Positions 1-8,432 of a DNA stretch of 39,793 bases are shown here, in pieces; position 1 is the first letter of the stretch; each line of letters begins with the position of its first letter. A program made the translations under genes and the position numbers. Origin of the DNA: Bacteroidales bacterium (lineage in GTDB: Bacteria > Bacteroidota > Bacteroidia > Bacteroidales > UBA932); NCBI GenBank assembly GCA_012510445.1, contig JAAZIA010000027.1, positions 1-39,793 on the forward strand. The letters are read 5' to 3'. Under the pieces are notes generated by a model, which did no database searches, was not told where the DNA came from, and was given only the letters and a program-made list of their open reading frames with translations.

Positions 1-354
1 ATTTTGCATGGTTTTGATGAAATATTATTGGCGGGACTTTCAATGGGAGCTAAAGGAGCTGTAGGTAGTACCTATAATTATATTCCCCAAATATATAAAG
101 GAATTATGAGCGCGATGGAAAAGAATGATGTAGCGAAAGCACGCAGATTACAGTATGAATCTGTAAAAATACTAGATGTAGTGATTCAGCATGGTGGGGG
201 TGTGCGTGGAGGTAAAGCACTTATGAAATTAGCAGGAGTCGATTGTGGTCAATGCCGATTCCCAATCTCTCCTATTTCCGATGAAGAATTGAAGAAAATT
301 AAAGCTAAACTTCGAAATACCATGTTTCCTGATATAACAAATACCAAGGTTTAA
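1..354 (+). CDS. nanA: N-acetylneuraminate lyase family aldolase, C-terminal part
   Basis: This is the 3' end of a DHDPS/NAL-family Schiff-base aldolase; the reading frame is open from base 1, so the N-terminal two thirds, including the catalytic Lys, lie outside the window. The visible part carries the NAL-type GSTYN motif preceded by GAKGAV, a Y-x-GI segment, and a CR-x-P segment near the end. All of these line up by eye with E. coli NanA (GSTYN, YQGI, CRKP). Family reaction: reversible cleavage of sialic acid to N-acetylmannosamine plus pyruvate in the cytoplasm; E. coli NanA also cleaves Kdn to mannose plus pyruvate. It sits 19 nt upstream of the susC-like gene on the same strand, consistent with one operon with the sialidase. 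Exact substrate (Neu5Ac, Kdn, Neu5Gc) cannot be read from this fragment. Confidence 0.85.
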   Translation: MLHGFDEILLAGLSMGAKGAVGSTYNYIPQIYKGIMSAMEKNDVAKARRLQYESVKILDVVIQHGGGVRGGKALMKLAGVDCGQCRFPISPISDEELKKIKAKLRNTMFPDITNTKV

Positions 355-373
355 CCAAAAATAATCATTTTGT

Positions 374-3300
374 ATGAAAAAACTTATCCATTACTTAATC
401 TTTGCATGCACGTTATTTTTTACGATTAACGTAAATGCTCAGCCCGGAGAGATAACAGGAAGGGTAACCGATATAGCAGGTCAGCCTCTGCAAGGTGTTA
501 CTGTACTTCTCTTGGGCACTTCTAACTATACTGTCACAAGCAACGACGGTTATTATACAATTTTTGCTGCTTCAGGACAGACGATTTCATTTAGTGCAAT
601 AGGTTTTGTTACTGTTGAAGTAATCGTTGGCAAGCAGAAAGAAGTTAATATAATTATGGAAGAAGAAGTGTTTAATGTAGAAGAACTTTTAGTTGTTGGC
701 TATGGTTCGCAGTCTAAACGAACAGTTACTTCGTCTATTGCCAAAGTGTCGGGAGACGAAGTCCGTAATTCTACAGTAACATTGGCAACAGATGCCTTAA
801 AAGGCAGAGTGGCCGGAGCAAGAATCTTTTCTCAGAACAACACACCCGGGGCAGAGCCAACCATACTAATCAGAGGAGGCTCTTCTATTTCGGGGTCTAA
901 TGATCCGCTTATTTTGGTTGATGGAATTGAACGTGATATGTCGGGTATTAATCCTAATGATATTGAATCTATAGAAATCTTAAAAGATGCTGCATCTTCT
1001 GCAATTTATGGTTCCAGAGCGTCTAACGGAGTTGTTCTTGTTACAACAAGGAAGGGAGGTGCGAACAAAGCTCCAAGAATTACTTTTGAAGCGAATATGG
1101 CAATTTTATCTACAGAGCGTAATATGGAGTATATGGGTTCAGAAGAGGCTATTACCTTAATGAGAAAACGGTTGGTTCAAGGCCCTCACCCAAATTACGC
1201 TTATGCAAATAATTATGCATACAGTTCCGGGAACCTGACTTCTTCCAAATATTCTACTCGGATTTTACAACCGGGTGAAAGTATTCCTGAAGGTTACCTA
1301 TCTATGGATGACCCTATTAATCCAGGAACCACTCTTATTTTTCAGGATAATAGCTGGATTAAAGAATCTTTCAAAACAGCTGTATGGCAAAACTATTATG
1401 TAGGGATTGATGGCGGCACAGAAAACATCAAATATCTTGCTAGCGTGGGATATACAAATGATGGAGGTGTCGCGGTAGGAACAAATTTTGACAGACTGAG
1501 CGCAAGGACAAATTTGGATGTAAAAATAAGTAAGAAACTTACATTCAAGGGCGGTTTTGATTTTAACAAAATGAATACTAACTATTATGCAAGTCAATAT
1601 CAGGTGATTACCAGAGGGTTGATGACACCGACAACACAAAAATTGTATTACGACGAAGGAGAATATGCAGGAACACCTACACCGGGTTATAATGCATCTT
1701 CACCTACACCGGTCTTTTATGCCTATTATAATGATAATGCGCAATTAGAAAGCAAGCTTGGTGTTAACGGAATACTGGAATATAATATTGTTGAAGGACT
1801 AAAGGCAGTAGCGCAGGTATCACTTTTTAATCACTATCGTACAGGTGATACGTTTATGCGAGCCAATATTTTTAATGGGACAAGGCCGTCTTCTTCTATG
1901 CTTACAACAAATGAGAGGCAAAAGGTAGAGGTTTATGCATCTTATAACAAATCTATAAAAGACCATTCTTTTGCAGCTCTGGCTGGTTACTCTTATCAAA
2001 AATATGATTATAAATACTTGTTGGCAGCAGCCTCTGATGCAACCTCCGACAAGATTCCGACATTGAATGCCGGCCCTACAAAAACTGAAGCCACTACTAT
2101 TAAAAATGCAGAGGTTATGATTGGGTACTTTGGACGTTTTACATACGATTATAAGAAAAAATATTTATTGGCACTTACTTTCAGAGAAGATGGTTCATCA
2201 AAATTCACTGAAGGAAATCAGTGGGGATTCTTCCCGGGGGTATCTGCAGGTTGGGTAATGTCGGAAGAGAATTTCTTTAGAAATATAAAACCGGTCAACA
2301 ATTTTAAATTAAGAGTTAGTTATGGACAAACCGGTAATAATTATGTAGGATATTACGATGCTTTGGGTAAATATGCTATTTCTACAATGTACATTGGGGA
2401 AGCCTCTATTGTTCCTTCTTCGATGCCAAATAAAGGATTGACATGGGAGTCATCTACACAATTGGATTTAGGTTTTGATTTGGGGATGTTTAATAACAGG
2501 GTACAGATAACGGCCGATTATTTCAACAAAGTAACAGACAACCTGATTACCAGCAAGGTGCTTCCTAATACATCCGGGTTTTCCAGTATCTTGACCAACC
2601 TTGGTAAAGTGCGTTTTTACGGTTTTGATGTAGAAATTAATACAAGAAATATAGTAAAAAACAATTTTTCATGGTCATCAAAACTCGTCTTAAGCCATGT
2701 GAAGAACATTGTACTTGAACTGCCGGACAACGGCAGGGACAGAAATCGCATAGGCGGCTATATAGTGACAATGGCAGATGGCTCAAAAAAGGAATTTGGA
2801 GGTATAGCAGAGGGAGAGCCTCTAGGACGTTTTTATGGATATATGACAGATTACATCATTACTACCCAAGAACAGGCAAATAATGCTTTATATGATTCAC
2901 AATCACGTGGCTGGGACTGGACAAAGAAAAATTATGTGACAGGAGCAAGCGGCACCAGTATTGGCAAAAAAGCCATCGGAGATTATGAATGGAAAGATCT
3001 TAATGGCGATGGGATCATTGATGGATCAGATATGTTTCTTTTAGGCAATACGATTCCTACTTTTACAGGAGGCTTTGGCAATACCTTTACGTATAAGAAT
3101 TTCTCGCTATACATATTTATGGACTGGGCAGTTGGTCATTCTATTAGCAACAACTTCTTGCAAAGACAGATGTGTAACTTCTTTGCAAATAACACCAGTC
3201 TACCTACTGAAATTAGAAAAGCTTGGGATCCCGAATTGGGACAAGATGTTGCATCAGCTAAATATGCCCGTTTTGGTGGGAATGATTCAGATGATTTGAA

Positions 3301-3574
3301 TAAAAACTTTAGACCGGCATCAAATGTCTTTACTACCAAGGGGGATTATCTTTGTTTGCGTGATGTGACGTTATCGTACGTTTTGTCAAGTGCATCACTA
3401 AAGAAGGCAATGATAGACAACATCACGTTTATTTTATCAGGAAATAATTTGCATTATTTTACCTCGGTGATTGGAATGTCTCCGGAAACAGGTACAAGTA
3501 ATGCTTATAGCGCTACTTTTTACACATACCCTCCAATCCGTAAAATATCTTTTGGATTAAAGGTTACTTTTTAA
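374..3574 (+). CDS. SusC/RagA-type TonB-dependent outer membrane receptor, sialic acid locus
   Basis: A 1066-residue protein with a Sec signal (MKKLIHY..., NVNAQ cleavage region near residue 23), a carboxypeptidase-regulatory-like beta domain at about 26-100 (GRVTDIAGQPLQGVTV), a TonB-box-like stretch EELLVVGYG near 108-118, a plug domain at about 120-230 (LVDGIERD, SAIYGSRASNGVVLV), then a large 22-strand-type barrel ending in an aromatic residue (KVTF). Size and order are standard for SusC. With its SusD partner it should bind ligand at the cell surface and import it into the periplasm using TonB energy. Neighbouring lyase, sialidase and YhcH suggest the cargo is sialic acid or a sialoglycan, as for the NanO/NanU pair of Tannerella and Bacteroides. 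That assignment rests on neighbours; the barrel sequence itself does not show the ligand. Confidence 0.93.
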   Translation: MKKLIHYLIFACTLFFTINVNAQPGEITGRVTDIAGQPLQGVTVLLLGTSNYTVTSNDGYYTIFAASGQTISFSAIGFVTVEVIVGKQKEVNIIMEEEVFNVEELLVVGYGSQSKRTVTSSIAKVSGDEVRNSTVTLATDALKGRVAGARIFSQNNTPGAEPTILIRGGSSISGSNDPLILVDGIERDMSGINPNDIESIEILKDAASSAIYGSRASNGVVLVTTRKGGANKAPRITFEANMAILSTERNMEYMGSEEAITLMRKRLVQGPHPNYAYANNYAYSSGNLTSSKYSTRILQPGESIPEGYLSMDDPINPGTTLIFQDNSWIKESFKTAVWQNYYVGIDGGTENIKYLASVGYTNDGGVAVGTNFDRLSARTNLDVKISKKLTFKGGFDFNKMNTNYYASQYQVITRGLMTPTTQKLYYDEGEYAGTPTPGYNASSPTPVFYAYYNDNAQLESKLGVNGILEYNIVEGLKAVAQVSLFNHYRTGDTFMRANIFNGTRPSSSMLTTNERQKVEVYASYNKSIKDHSFAALAGYSYQKYDYKYLLAAASDATSDKIPTLNAGPTKTEATTIKNAEVMIGYFGRFTYDYKKKYLLALTFREDGSSKFTEGNQWGFFPGVSAGWVMSEENFFRNIKPVNNFKLRVSYGQTGNNYVGYYDALGKYAISTMYIGEASIVPSSMPNKGLTWESSTQLDLGFDLGMFNNRVQITADYFNKVTDNLITSKVLPNTSGFSSILTNLGKVRFYGFDVEINTRNIVKNNFSWSSKLVLSHVKNIVLELPDNGRDRNRIGGYIVTMADGSKKEFGGIAEGEPLGRFYGYMTDYIITTQEQANNALYDSQSRGWDWTKKNYVTGASGTSIGKKAIGDYEWKDLNGDGIIDGSDMFLLGNTIPTFTGGFGNTFTYKNFSLYIFMDWAVGHSISNNFLQRQMCNFFANNTSLPTEIRKAWDPELGQDVASAKYARFGGNDSDDLNKNFRPASNVFTTKGDYLCLRDVTLSYVLSSASLKKAMIDNITFILSGNNLHYFTSVIGMSPETGTSNAYSATFYTYPPIRKISFGLKVTF

Positions 3575-3606
3575 GATTGATTGAAAATATAAAAAATACA
3601 AAACGT

Positions 3607-5046
3607 ATGAAAAAAATATTTTACATAAGCACATTACTAATGTTGACATTGTTGCCAGCATGTCATGGAAGCTTAAACGTTGAACAACCAAGTGAATTTA
3701 CTTCATTATCAATGTGGACATCAGAAGCAGATGCTGTGAGTGCTTTGAATGGCGCTTTTCATTTGTTGAGAACTACCCTTGCTACTAGTTTGCCTGTGTA
3801 TGGTGATTATAGATCTGCTTTGTACGGGGGTGGAATGATGAGTATTACAGATTATGATAAAATGGCGGTGAATATACTTGCCCGCGATATGCAAGGCACA
3901 GATTGGACACAGTTTTATACTACTATTAATACTAGCAATCTTATTCTCAAGTATACCCCCGATATTGCATTCTCACAGGAGAGTAGAAAAAATGAGGTGT
4001 TGGCCAATGCCTATTTTATAAGAGCTTACTGTTACTTTATGATTGCACGCGTTTGGGGTGATGCTCCGCTGTTGACTTCCGGGTTTGAATCGGATAAACA
4101 AGAAGATATGTATCCGTTCCGTGCACCTGCGTCGGATATATATGAACAGGTAGAAAAAGACCTCATAATGGCTGAGCAACTAATGCCTGCCGGAGTAAAA
4201 GAGAAACACAGAGCTTCTTCAGCATCCATCAATATGCTTTTAGCTGATTATTATTTGTGGAAAGCAAAAATGCTAAATGGAGGAACTGTGGCACTTGAGA
4301 GTGCAAAAACGGCAGTCAACAAGGTATTGCATAATGCAAATTACGGACTGGAAGAAGAGTTTGATAAAATATTTGGTGTTCAAAACGAAGGAAGCAAAGA
4401 AATTATATTTTCTATCAATTATGAACGTAATGAATATGTGGGTGGATATCCTTCTTATTATTTAGTTCCTGAACAATATGTTGAAAATAAAGAATTTATC
4501 AACAACCCACTTCCTGTTGGCAGCCATCAGCAATACGTTTCGATTACAGATGAATACGAAGCATTTTTGAGTGCTGATCTTGCAGATACACGTACTCCTG
4601 TTTCTTTTCAAATATTTTCAGATGGTACCATCCGCTGGCGGTGGATTAATAAATTTAAGGGCGAGTGGATTAATGAAACGCGCTTTTTCTCTTCTGATAT
4701 AATTATTTATAGGTTTGCAGAAGCTGTTCTTATGAAAGCCGAGATAGAAAATGCACTTTCAAATACTAGTAATGCAATTGCAGAATTAATGAAAATTGAG
4801 AAACGGGCGTATAAAACGACCTACCGATACAATACAGGCATGAGTAGCCAAGATATTGACAATGCCATCATAGATGAAATGCTGAAGGAGTTTGTATCAG
4901 AAGCTAAAAGCTGGTGGATATTGGTACGTATGGGGCAGGCTTTTACCCGTATTGAATCTTTAAAAGGAAGAGAAAATGAAAAAAATATTTTGCTATGGCC
5001 CTTGTCTTCTTCCTCTATCAACACCAATCCAAATATTGAAGAATAA
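3607..5046 (+). CDS. SusD/RagB-family surface lipoprotein, sialic acid locus
   Basis: 479 residues. I start it at the ATG at 3607 rather than the upstream TTG at 3577, because the ATG gives a clean lipoprotein signal (MKKIFYIS...LLPAC, lipid-acceptor Cys19). The N-terminal TPR-like helices (residues about 70-210, with ANAYFIRAYCYFMIARVWGD) and the C-terminal helical segment after EAVLMKAEIENAL are typical of SusD. It should sit as a lid over the SusC channel and hold the ligand. The gap to susC is 32 nt, and only 3 nt separate its stop from the sialidase ATG, so the sialidase may be translated by coupling. Function in sialic acid capture (NanU-like) is inferred from context. Confidence 0.92.
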   Translation: MKKIFYISTLLMLTLLPACHGSLNVEQPSEFTSLSMWTSEADAVSALNGAFHLLRTTLATSLPVYGDYRSALYGGGMMSITDYDKMAVNILARDMQGTDWTQFYTTINTSNLILKYTPDIAFSQESRKNEVLANAYFIRAYCYFMIARVWGDAPLLTSGFESDKQEDMYPFRAPASDIYEQVEKDLIMAEQLMPAGVKEKHRASSASINMLLADYYLWKAKMLNGGTVALESAKTAVNKVLHNANYGLEEEFDKIFGVQNEGSKEIIFSINYERNEYVGGYPSYYLVPEQYVENKEFINNPLPVGSHQQYVSITDEYEAFLSADLADTRTPVSFQIFSDGTIRWRWINKFKGEWINETRFFSSDIIIYRFAEAVLMKAEIENALSNTSNAIAELMKIEKRAYKTTYRYNTGMSSQDIDNAIIDEMLKEFVSEAKSWWILVRMGQAFTRIESLKGRENEKNILLWPLSSSSINTNPNIEE

Positions 5047-5049
5047 AGA

Positions 5050-6681
5050 ATGAGGAAAGTTTTGTTTTATTTGGTTTTGTGCTTTCTGATGGTCTGCACT
5101 TGCAGACCATCAGAAAGTTTTTTTTCTGCAAAACTTCACATTCCCGTAGTTCCTATATTATCATATAAACCGACAAATAAAGTTGCACGATTAGATATAG
5201 TGAATGCCGATGCAGATCCGTATAAGATAAAGTCTATTGATGTGTTGCTTAAAGGCTCTCATAATTTAAATGATATCACTAAAATAGAAGTATACTATAA
5301 TGGAAGTGTAATTGGGGCAAATACGCCAGGGCCGGGGAAGAATAAACGTAATATCCCTGTAGTACTCAATTCCCTGTACCAAACCGACTCTTTGAGCCTG
5401 GATATTCACTTGACATTGAAAGATACTATTGAATTGGCCAATAAGATTTTTATTGAAAAAATTAAGATAAAAACAACAAAAGGCATTATAGTAGCAACTC
5501 CACAAAAGCAAGTTGCTTTACGTGTTGGTATAGCATTGCGTCAGCAAATGCAAGATGGTGTTCACACTTCCCGTATCCCAGGATTGACCACTACTAAAAA
5601 AGGAACACTAATAGCGCTATATGATGCCCGAAGAGAAAATGCAGCTGATCTTCAGGGAGATATTGATATTTGTATAAATAGAAGTACCGACGGTGGACGG
5701 ACCTGGAGTGGTATACAAACAGTATTGGATATGGGCAGTTGGGGTGGTTTGCCGGAGCGTTATAATGGAGTAAGTGATGGTTGTATTTTAGCAGATACGA
5801 ATACAGGCACTTTATATGTTGTGGGTTTATGGATGCATGGTGTGCTGGATCCAGAAAACGGCAAGTGGGTAGAAAACCTGAATAAAAATTCAACCATATG
5901 GAATCATCAATGGAAGAGTTTTGGTTCACAACCAGGGTTTGGCGTGAAGCAAAGTTCTCAATTTTTAATATCTAAAAGCCAGGACGATGGACTCACATGG
6001 AGTGAACCGATGAATATCACGCAGCAGGTTAAACCTAAGCATTGGTGGCTTATGGCACCGGCGCCGGGACATGGCATTACACTTAAAGATGGAACTCTGG
6101 TTTTTCCTGCCGAGGGACGTACAGAAACAGGATTGCAAATATCTACTATTATTTATAGTAAAGACGGAGGGAACACTTGGTTTTCAGGCAATCCCGCTTA
6201 TACTAATACGAATGAATGTATGGCTATTCAATTATCTGACGGGAGTATAATGCTTAATATGAGAGAGCGGAGCAATAGAGGCAGAATTGAAAGAAATGGA
6301 CGCGCAGTGGCCATAACACATGATTTGGGAACTACATGGATAGAGCATCCAACTTCACGAAATGCTCTTATAGAACCTGCTTGTATGGCGTCTCTTCATA
6401 AACATAGTTACGTTGATAAAAAAGGACATGCACAAGAGTTGGTGTTTTTCTTTAATCCCAATTCAAAAATAAGTCGGGATAATTTCACACTTAAATGTAG
6501 CCTTGATGATGCGCAAACTTGGCCCGTTGTTTATTGGACTTTGATAGATCAAAATAAAGGGTATGGGTATTCTTGCATTACGAGTATTGATAATGAGACA
6601 ATTGGGATATTATATGAAGGGAGTGGTGCTGATATTGTATTTTTAACAGTAAAAGTTGATGAAATTTTAAATCAATTATGA
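5050..6681 (+). CDS. Exo-alpha-sialidase (GH33), lipoprotein
   Basis: 543 residues. Signal sequence with candidate lipidation Cys16 or Cys18 (LMVCTC). Residues about 30-160 form an N-terminal beta domain like the BNR-associated domain of Bacteroides sialidases. The catalytic propeller begins at RIP (175-177, first Arg of the triad) and DAR (192-194, candidate acid/base Asp). Asp boxes follow at 212-219 (STDGGRTW), 310-317 (SQDDGLTW), 370-377 (SKDGGNTW) and 423-430 (THDLGTTW), with a degenerate one at 484-491. A late YGYSC segment and ILYEG would supply the Tyr/Glu nucleophile pair. It should release terminal sialic acids at the cell surface or in the periplasm. It starts 3 nt after susD and overlaps the isomerase gene by 4 nt (ATGA). 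Oddity: codons 11-26 contain a perfect intrinsic terminator (separate entry). Confidence 0.93.
   Translation: MRKVLFYLVLCFLMVCTCRPSESFFSAKLHIPVVPILSYKPTNKVARLDIVNADADPYKIKSIDVLLKGSHNLNDITKIEVYYNGSVIGANTPGPGKNKRNIPVVLNSLYQTDSLSLDIHLTLKDTIELANKIFIEKIKIKTTKGIIVATPQKQVALRVGIALRQQMQDGVHTSRIPGLTTTKKGTLIALYDARRENAADLQGDIDICINRSTDGGRTWSGIQTVLDMGSWGGLPERYNGVSDGCILADTNTGTLYVVGLWMHGVLDPENGKWVENLNKNSTIWNHQWKSFGSQPGFGVKQSSQFLISKSQDDGLTWSEPMNITQQVKPKHWWLMAPAPGHGITLKDGTLVFPAEGRTETGLQISTIIYSKDGGNTWFSGNPAYTNTNECMAIQLSDGSIMLNMRERSNRGRIERNGRAVAITHDLGTTWIEHPTSRNALIEPACMASLHKHSYVDKKGHAQELVFFFNPNSKISRDNFTLKCSLDDAQTWPVVYWTLIDQNKGYGYSCITSIDNETIGILYEGSGADIVFLTVKVDEILNQL
5082..5125 (+). terminator. Perfect intrinsic-terminator structure inside the sialidase signal-peptide codons
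   Basis: The 16 bases at 5082-5097 (CTTTCTGATGGTCTGC) are exactly reverse-complementary to 5102-5117, with a 4-nt loop (ACTT). The second arm is followed directly by eight T at 5118-5125. This is a canonical plus-strand Rho-independent terminator, 36 nt downstream of the susD stop and starting 32 nt into the sialidase ORF. No Met codon other than Met14 (itself inside the left arm) is available before residue 167, so the gene cannot simply start downstream of it. Inference: a read-through or attenuation element lowering sialidase relative to SusC/SusD, possibly opened by a closely trailing ribosome. Confidence 0.85.
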
Positions 6682-7340
6682 AAAGAAGTGAAGTAAATGA
6701 ATATATAACTTATGCGTTGCAATTTATGGCAGAACATAAATTCCATCTTCCACCCTGGGCAACATGGTCACCTTCTGATTGGGAAGGACTAAAAGAACCG
6801 TGTAGAGAAATTTTTGAGAACGGATTAGGTTGGGATATAACAGATTTTGGTTCGGGTGATTTTTTAAAAATCGGTCTAACCCTAATAACACTGCGCAATG
6901 GTAACCTTGAAAAACCTTCAAAAACGTACTGCGAAAAAATTATGGTGGTAAGAAACAATCAAGTTACGCCTTTGCATTATCATGTGATTAAAACAGAAGA
7001 CATAATTAACAGAGGAGGCGGTCGCCTTTGCATGAAATTATGGAATAGTACAAAAGAAGGTAGTTTGTCCGACGATTTTTTAGAGGTAAAAATTGATGGT
7101 ATCCTTAATAAGGTCCGGGCAGGAACGAAAATTTGTTTAGAACCTGGACAGAGCATCTGCTATACGCCTTTTTTATACCACACATTTTGGGCAGAAGAAG
7201 GGGACTGCCTGGTAGGAGAAGTGTCTTCTGTGAACGATGACAAAAATGACAATTGCTTCCTGGAAAAAAGAGGACGCTATGCTGAAATAGATGAAGATGC
7301 ACCTATTCTTCATTATTTATGTAATGAATATTCACAATAA
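6678..7340 (+). CDS. D-lyxose/D-mannose ketol-isomerase family cupin enzyme
   Basis: 220 residues, the usual size of the D-lyxose isomerase family (Pfam PF07385, former DUF1498). No signal peptide, so cytoplasmic. The cupin metal ligands are visible: His100, His102 and Glu107 in PLHYHVIKTED, and His168 in LYHTFW. From memory, this H-x-H-x4-E...H spacing is that of the E. coli O157 enzyme EcSI. Family activity is Mn-dependent interconversion of D-lyxose/D-xylulose and D-mannose/D-fructose. It overlaps the sialidase stop by 4 nt (ATGA), so it is co-translated with it. A mannose isomerase has no place in the Neu5Ac pathway, where ManNAc is handled by NanE/NanK. It would fit Kdn, whose aldol cleavage gives free mannose (inference). 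Confidence 0.85.
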   Translation: MKRSEVNEYITYALQFMAEHKFHLPPWATWSPSDWEGLKEPCREIFENGLGWDITDFGSGDFLKIGLTLITLRNGNLEKPSKTYCEKIMVVRNNQVTPLHYHVIKTEDIINRGGGRLCMKLWNSTKEGSLSDDFLEVKIDGILNKVRAGTKICLEPGQSICYTPFLYHTFWAEEGDCLVGEVSSVNDDKNDNCFLEKRGRYAEIDEDAPILHYLCNEYSQ

Positions 7341-7349
7341 TACTGTTTT

Positions 7350-8429
7350 ATGAAAAAGACATTTTTGTTTTTATTTTTAACAGCATTCTTTCATATAAAT
7401 TTTGGGCAACAAAAAGCGCATATTTTGACCCTGGAAAATAGCGATTCTTTTTCTTATGTGCTTTTGCCCGATGTTCAGAACTATGTTAAATATGATTACA
7501 ATCAACCCATTCTGGAATTCTTGACAGCGTGGGTGGCAGATAACATTGATAATTTAAACGTTAAAGCTGTTTTATGTACAGGTGACCTGGTTGATCAGAA
7601 TGAGTGCCTGGTCCCTCCTTTTCCACGTTTTGGCAACCAAACAAGTACACAGCAATGGCAATTTGTATCGCATGCTTTTAAGCGCCTGGATCATCTGGTG
7701 CCATATATCATTAGTACAGGGAACCATGACTATGGATATACGCGTGCAGAGACGGCGGATACATATTTTCCTGAATACTTTACGGTAGAAAGAAACAACA
7801 AATACAGAAATTGTCTGACGGCTGTATACAACAATAGATTAGGTAAACCGACATTGGAAAATGCTGCTTATGCTTTTGAGGACAAGCATTGGGGAAACTT
7901 GTTGGTTATTGCAATGGAGTATGGTGTACGTGATGAGGTGTTACAATGGGCAAAGGAACTATGCGACAGTGAAGAATATTGTGACCATAAGGTTATTGTT
8001 CTTGTACATTCTTATATGGGAGCAGGCAATAATGCCCCTCTACTTAAGAAAGACAAATACAAACTAACACCCATTAACGGAGGGGAGGATATTTGGAAAA
8101 AGCTTTTGTTTGAAACAAAAAATATAAGGTTGCTAATTTGTGGACACTATGCAGTACCGAATGAAGATTTTGCATCTAACGTTGGGTTTAGAACTGATAA
8201 AAACAAAGTTGGAAAAGATGTATTTCAGATGATGTTTAATACACAAGCTTTGGGAGGTGGAATGAGTGGAAATGGAGGTGATGGATGGCTGCGGGTGTTG
8301 GAATTTATGCCGGATGGTAAAACGGTTCGTGTAATAACATATTCTCCTTTATTTGCTTTTTCTCCAAGGACAAAACACTTGGCTGAAGATGAAGCTTCAT
8401 ATAATAAGTTCTCCTTTGTGATAGAGTAA
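7350..8429 (+). CDS. Exported calcineurin-like metallophosphoesterase
   Basis: 359 residues with a Sec signal (MKKTFLFLFLTAFFHINFGQ). Metallophosphoesterase motifs are in order: PDVQNY at 40-45 (Asp41, with Gln43 in place of the common His), GDLVDQN at 78-84, GNHDYG at 124-129, then VLVHSYMG and CGHYAVP further on. These would bind a dinuclear metal centre and hydrolyse a phosphomonoester or phosphodiester in the periplasm or at the surface. The gap to the upstream isomerase gene is 9 nt and the downstream gene starts 3 nt after its stop, so it belongs to the sialic acid operon. Its substrate is unknown to me; a phosphorylated sugar, a phosphodiester-linked glycan or a nucleotide-sugar such as CMP-sialate are possibilities from context only. 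Confidence 0.82.
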   Translation: MKKTFLFLFLTAFFHINFGQQKAHILTLENSDSFSYVLLPDVQNYVKYDYNQPILEFLTAWVADNIDNLNVKAVLCTGDLVDQNECLVPPFPRFGNQTSTQQWQFVSHAFKRLDHLVPYIISTGNHDYGYTRAETADTYFPEYFTVERNNKYRNCLTAVYNNRLGKPTLENAAYAFEDKHWGNLLVIAMEYGVRDEVLQWAKELCDSEEYCDHKVIVLVHSYMGAGNNAPLLKKDKYKLTPINGGEDIWKKLLFETKNIRLLICGHYAVPNEDFASNVGFRTDKNKVGKDVFQMMFNTQALGGGMSGNGGDGWLRVLEFMPDGKTVRVITYSPLFAFSPRTKHLAEDEASYNKFSFVIE

Positions 8430-8432
8430 TTT

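Noticed and set aside
3577-3606. Upstream TTG start for the first susD-like gene
   Set aside because: Adds ten polar residues before a perfect lipoprotein signal; the ATG at 3607 is the sensible start.
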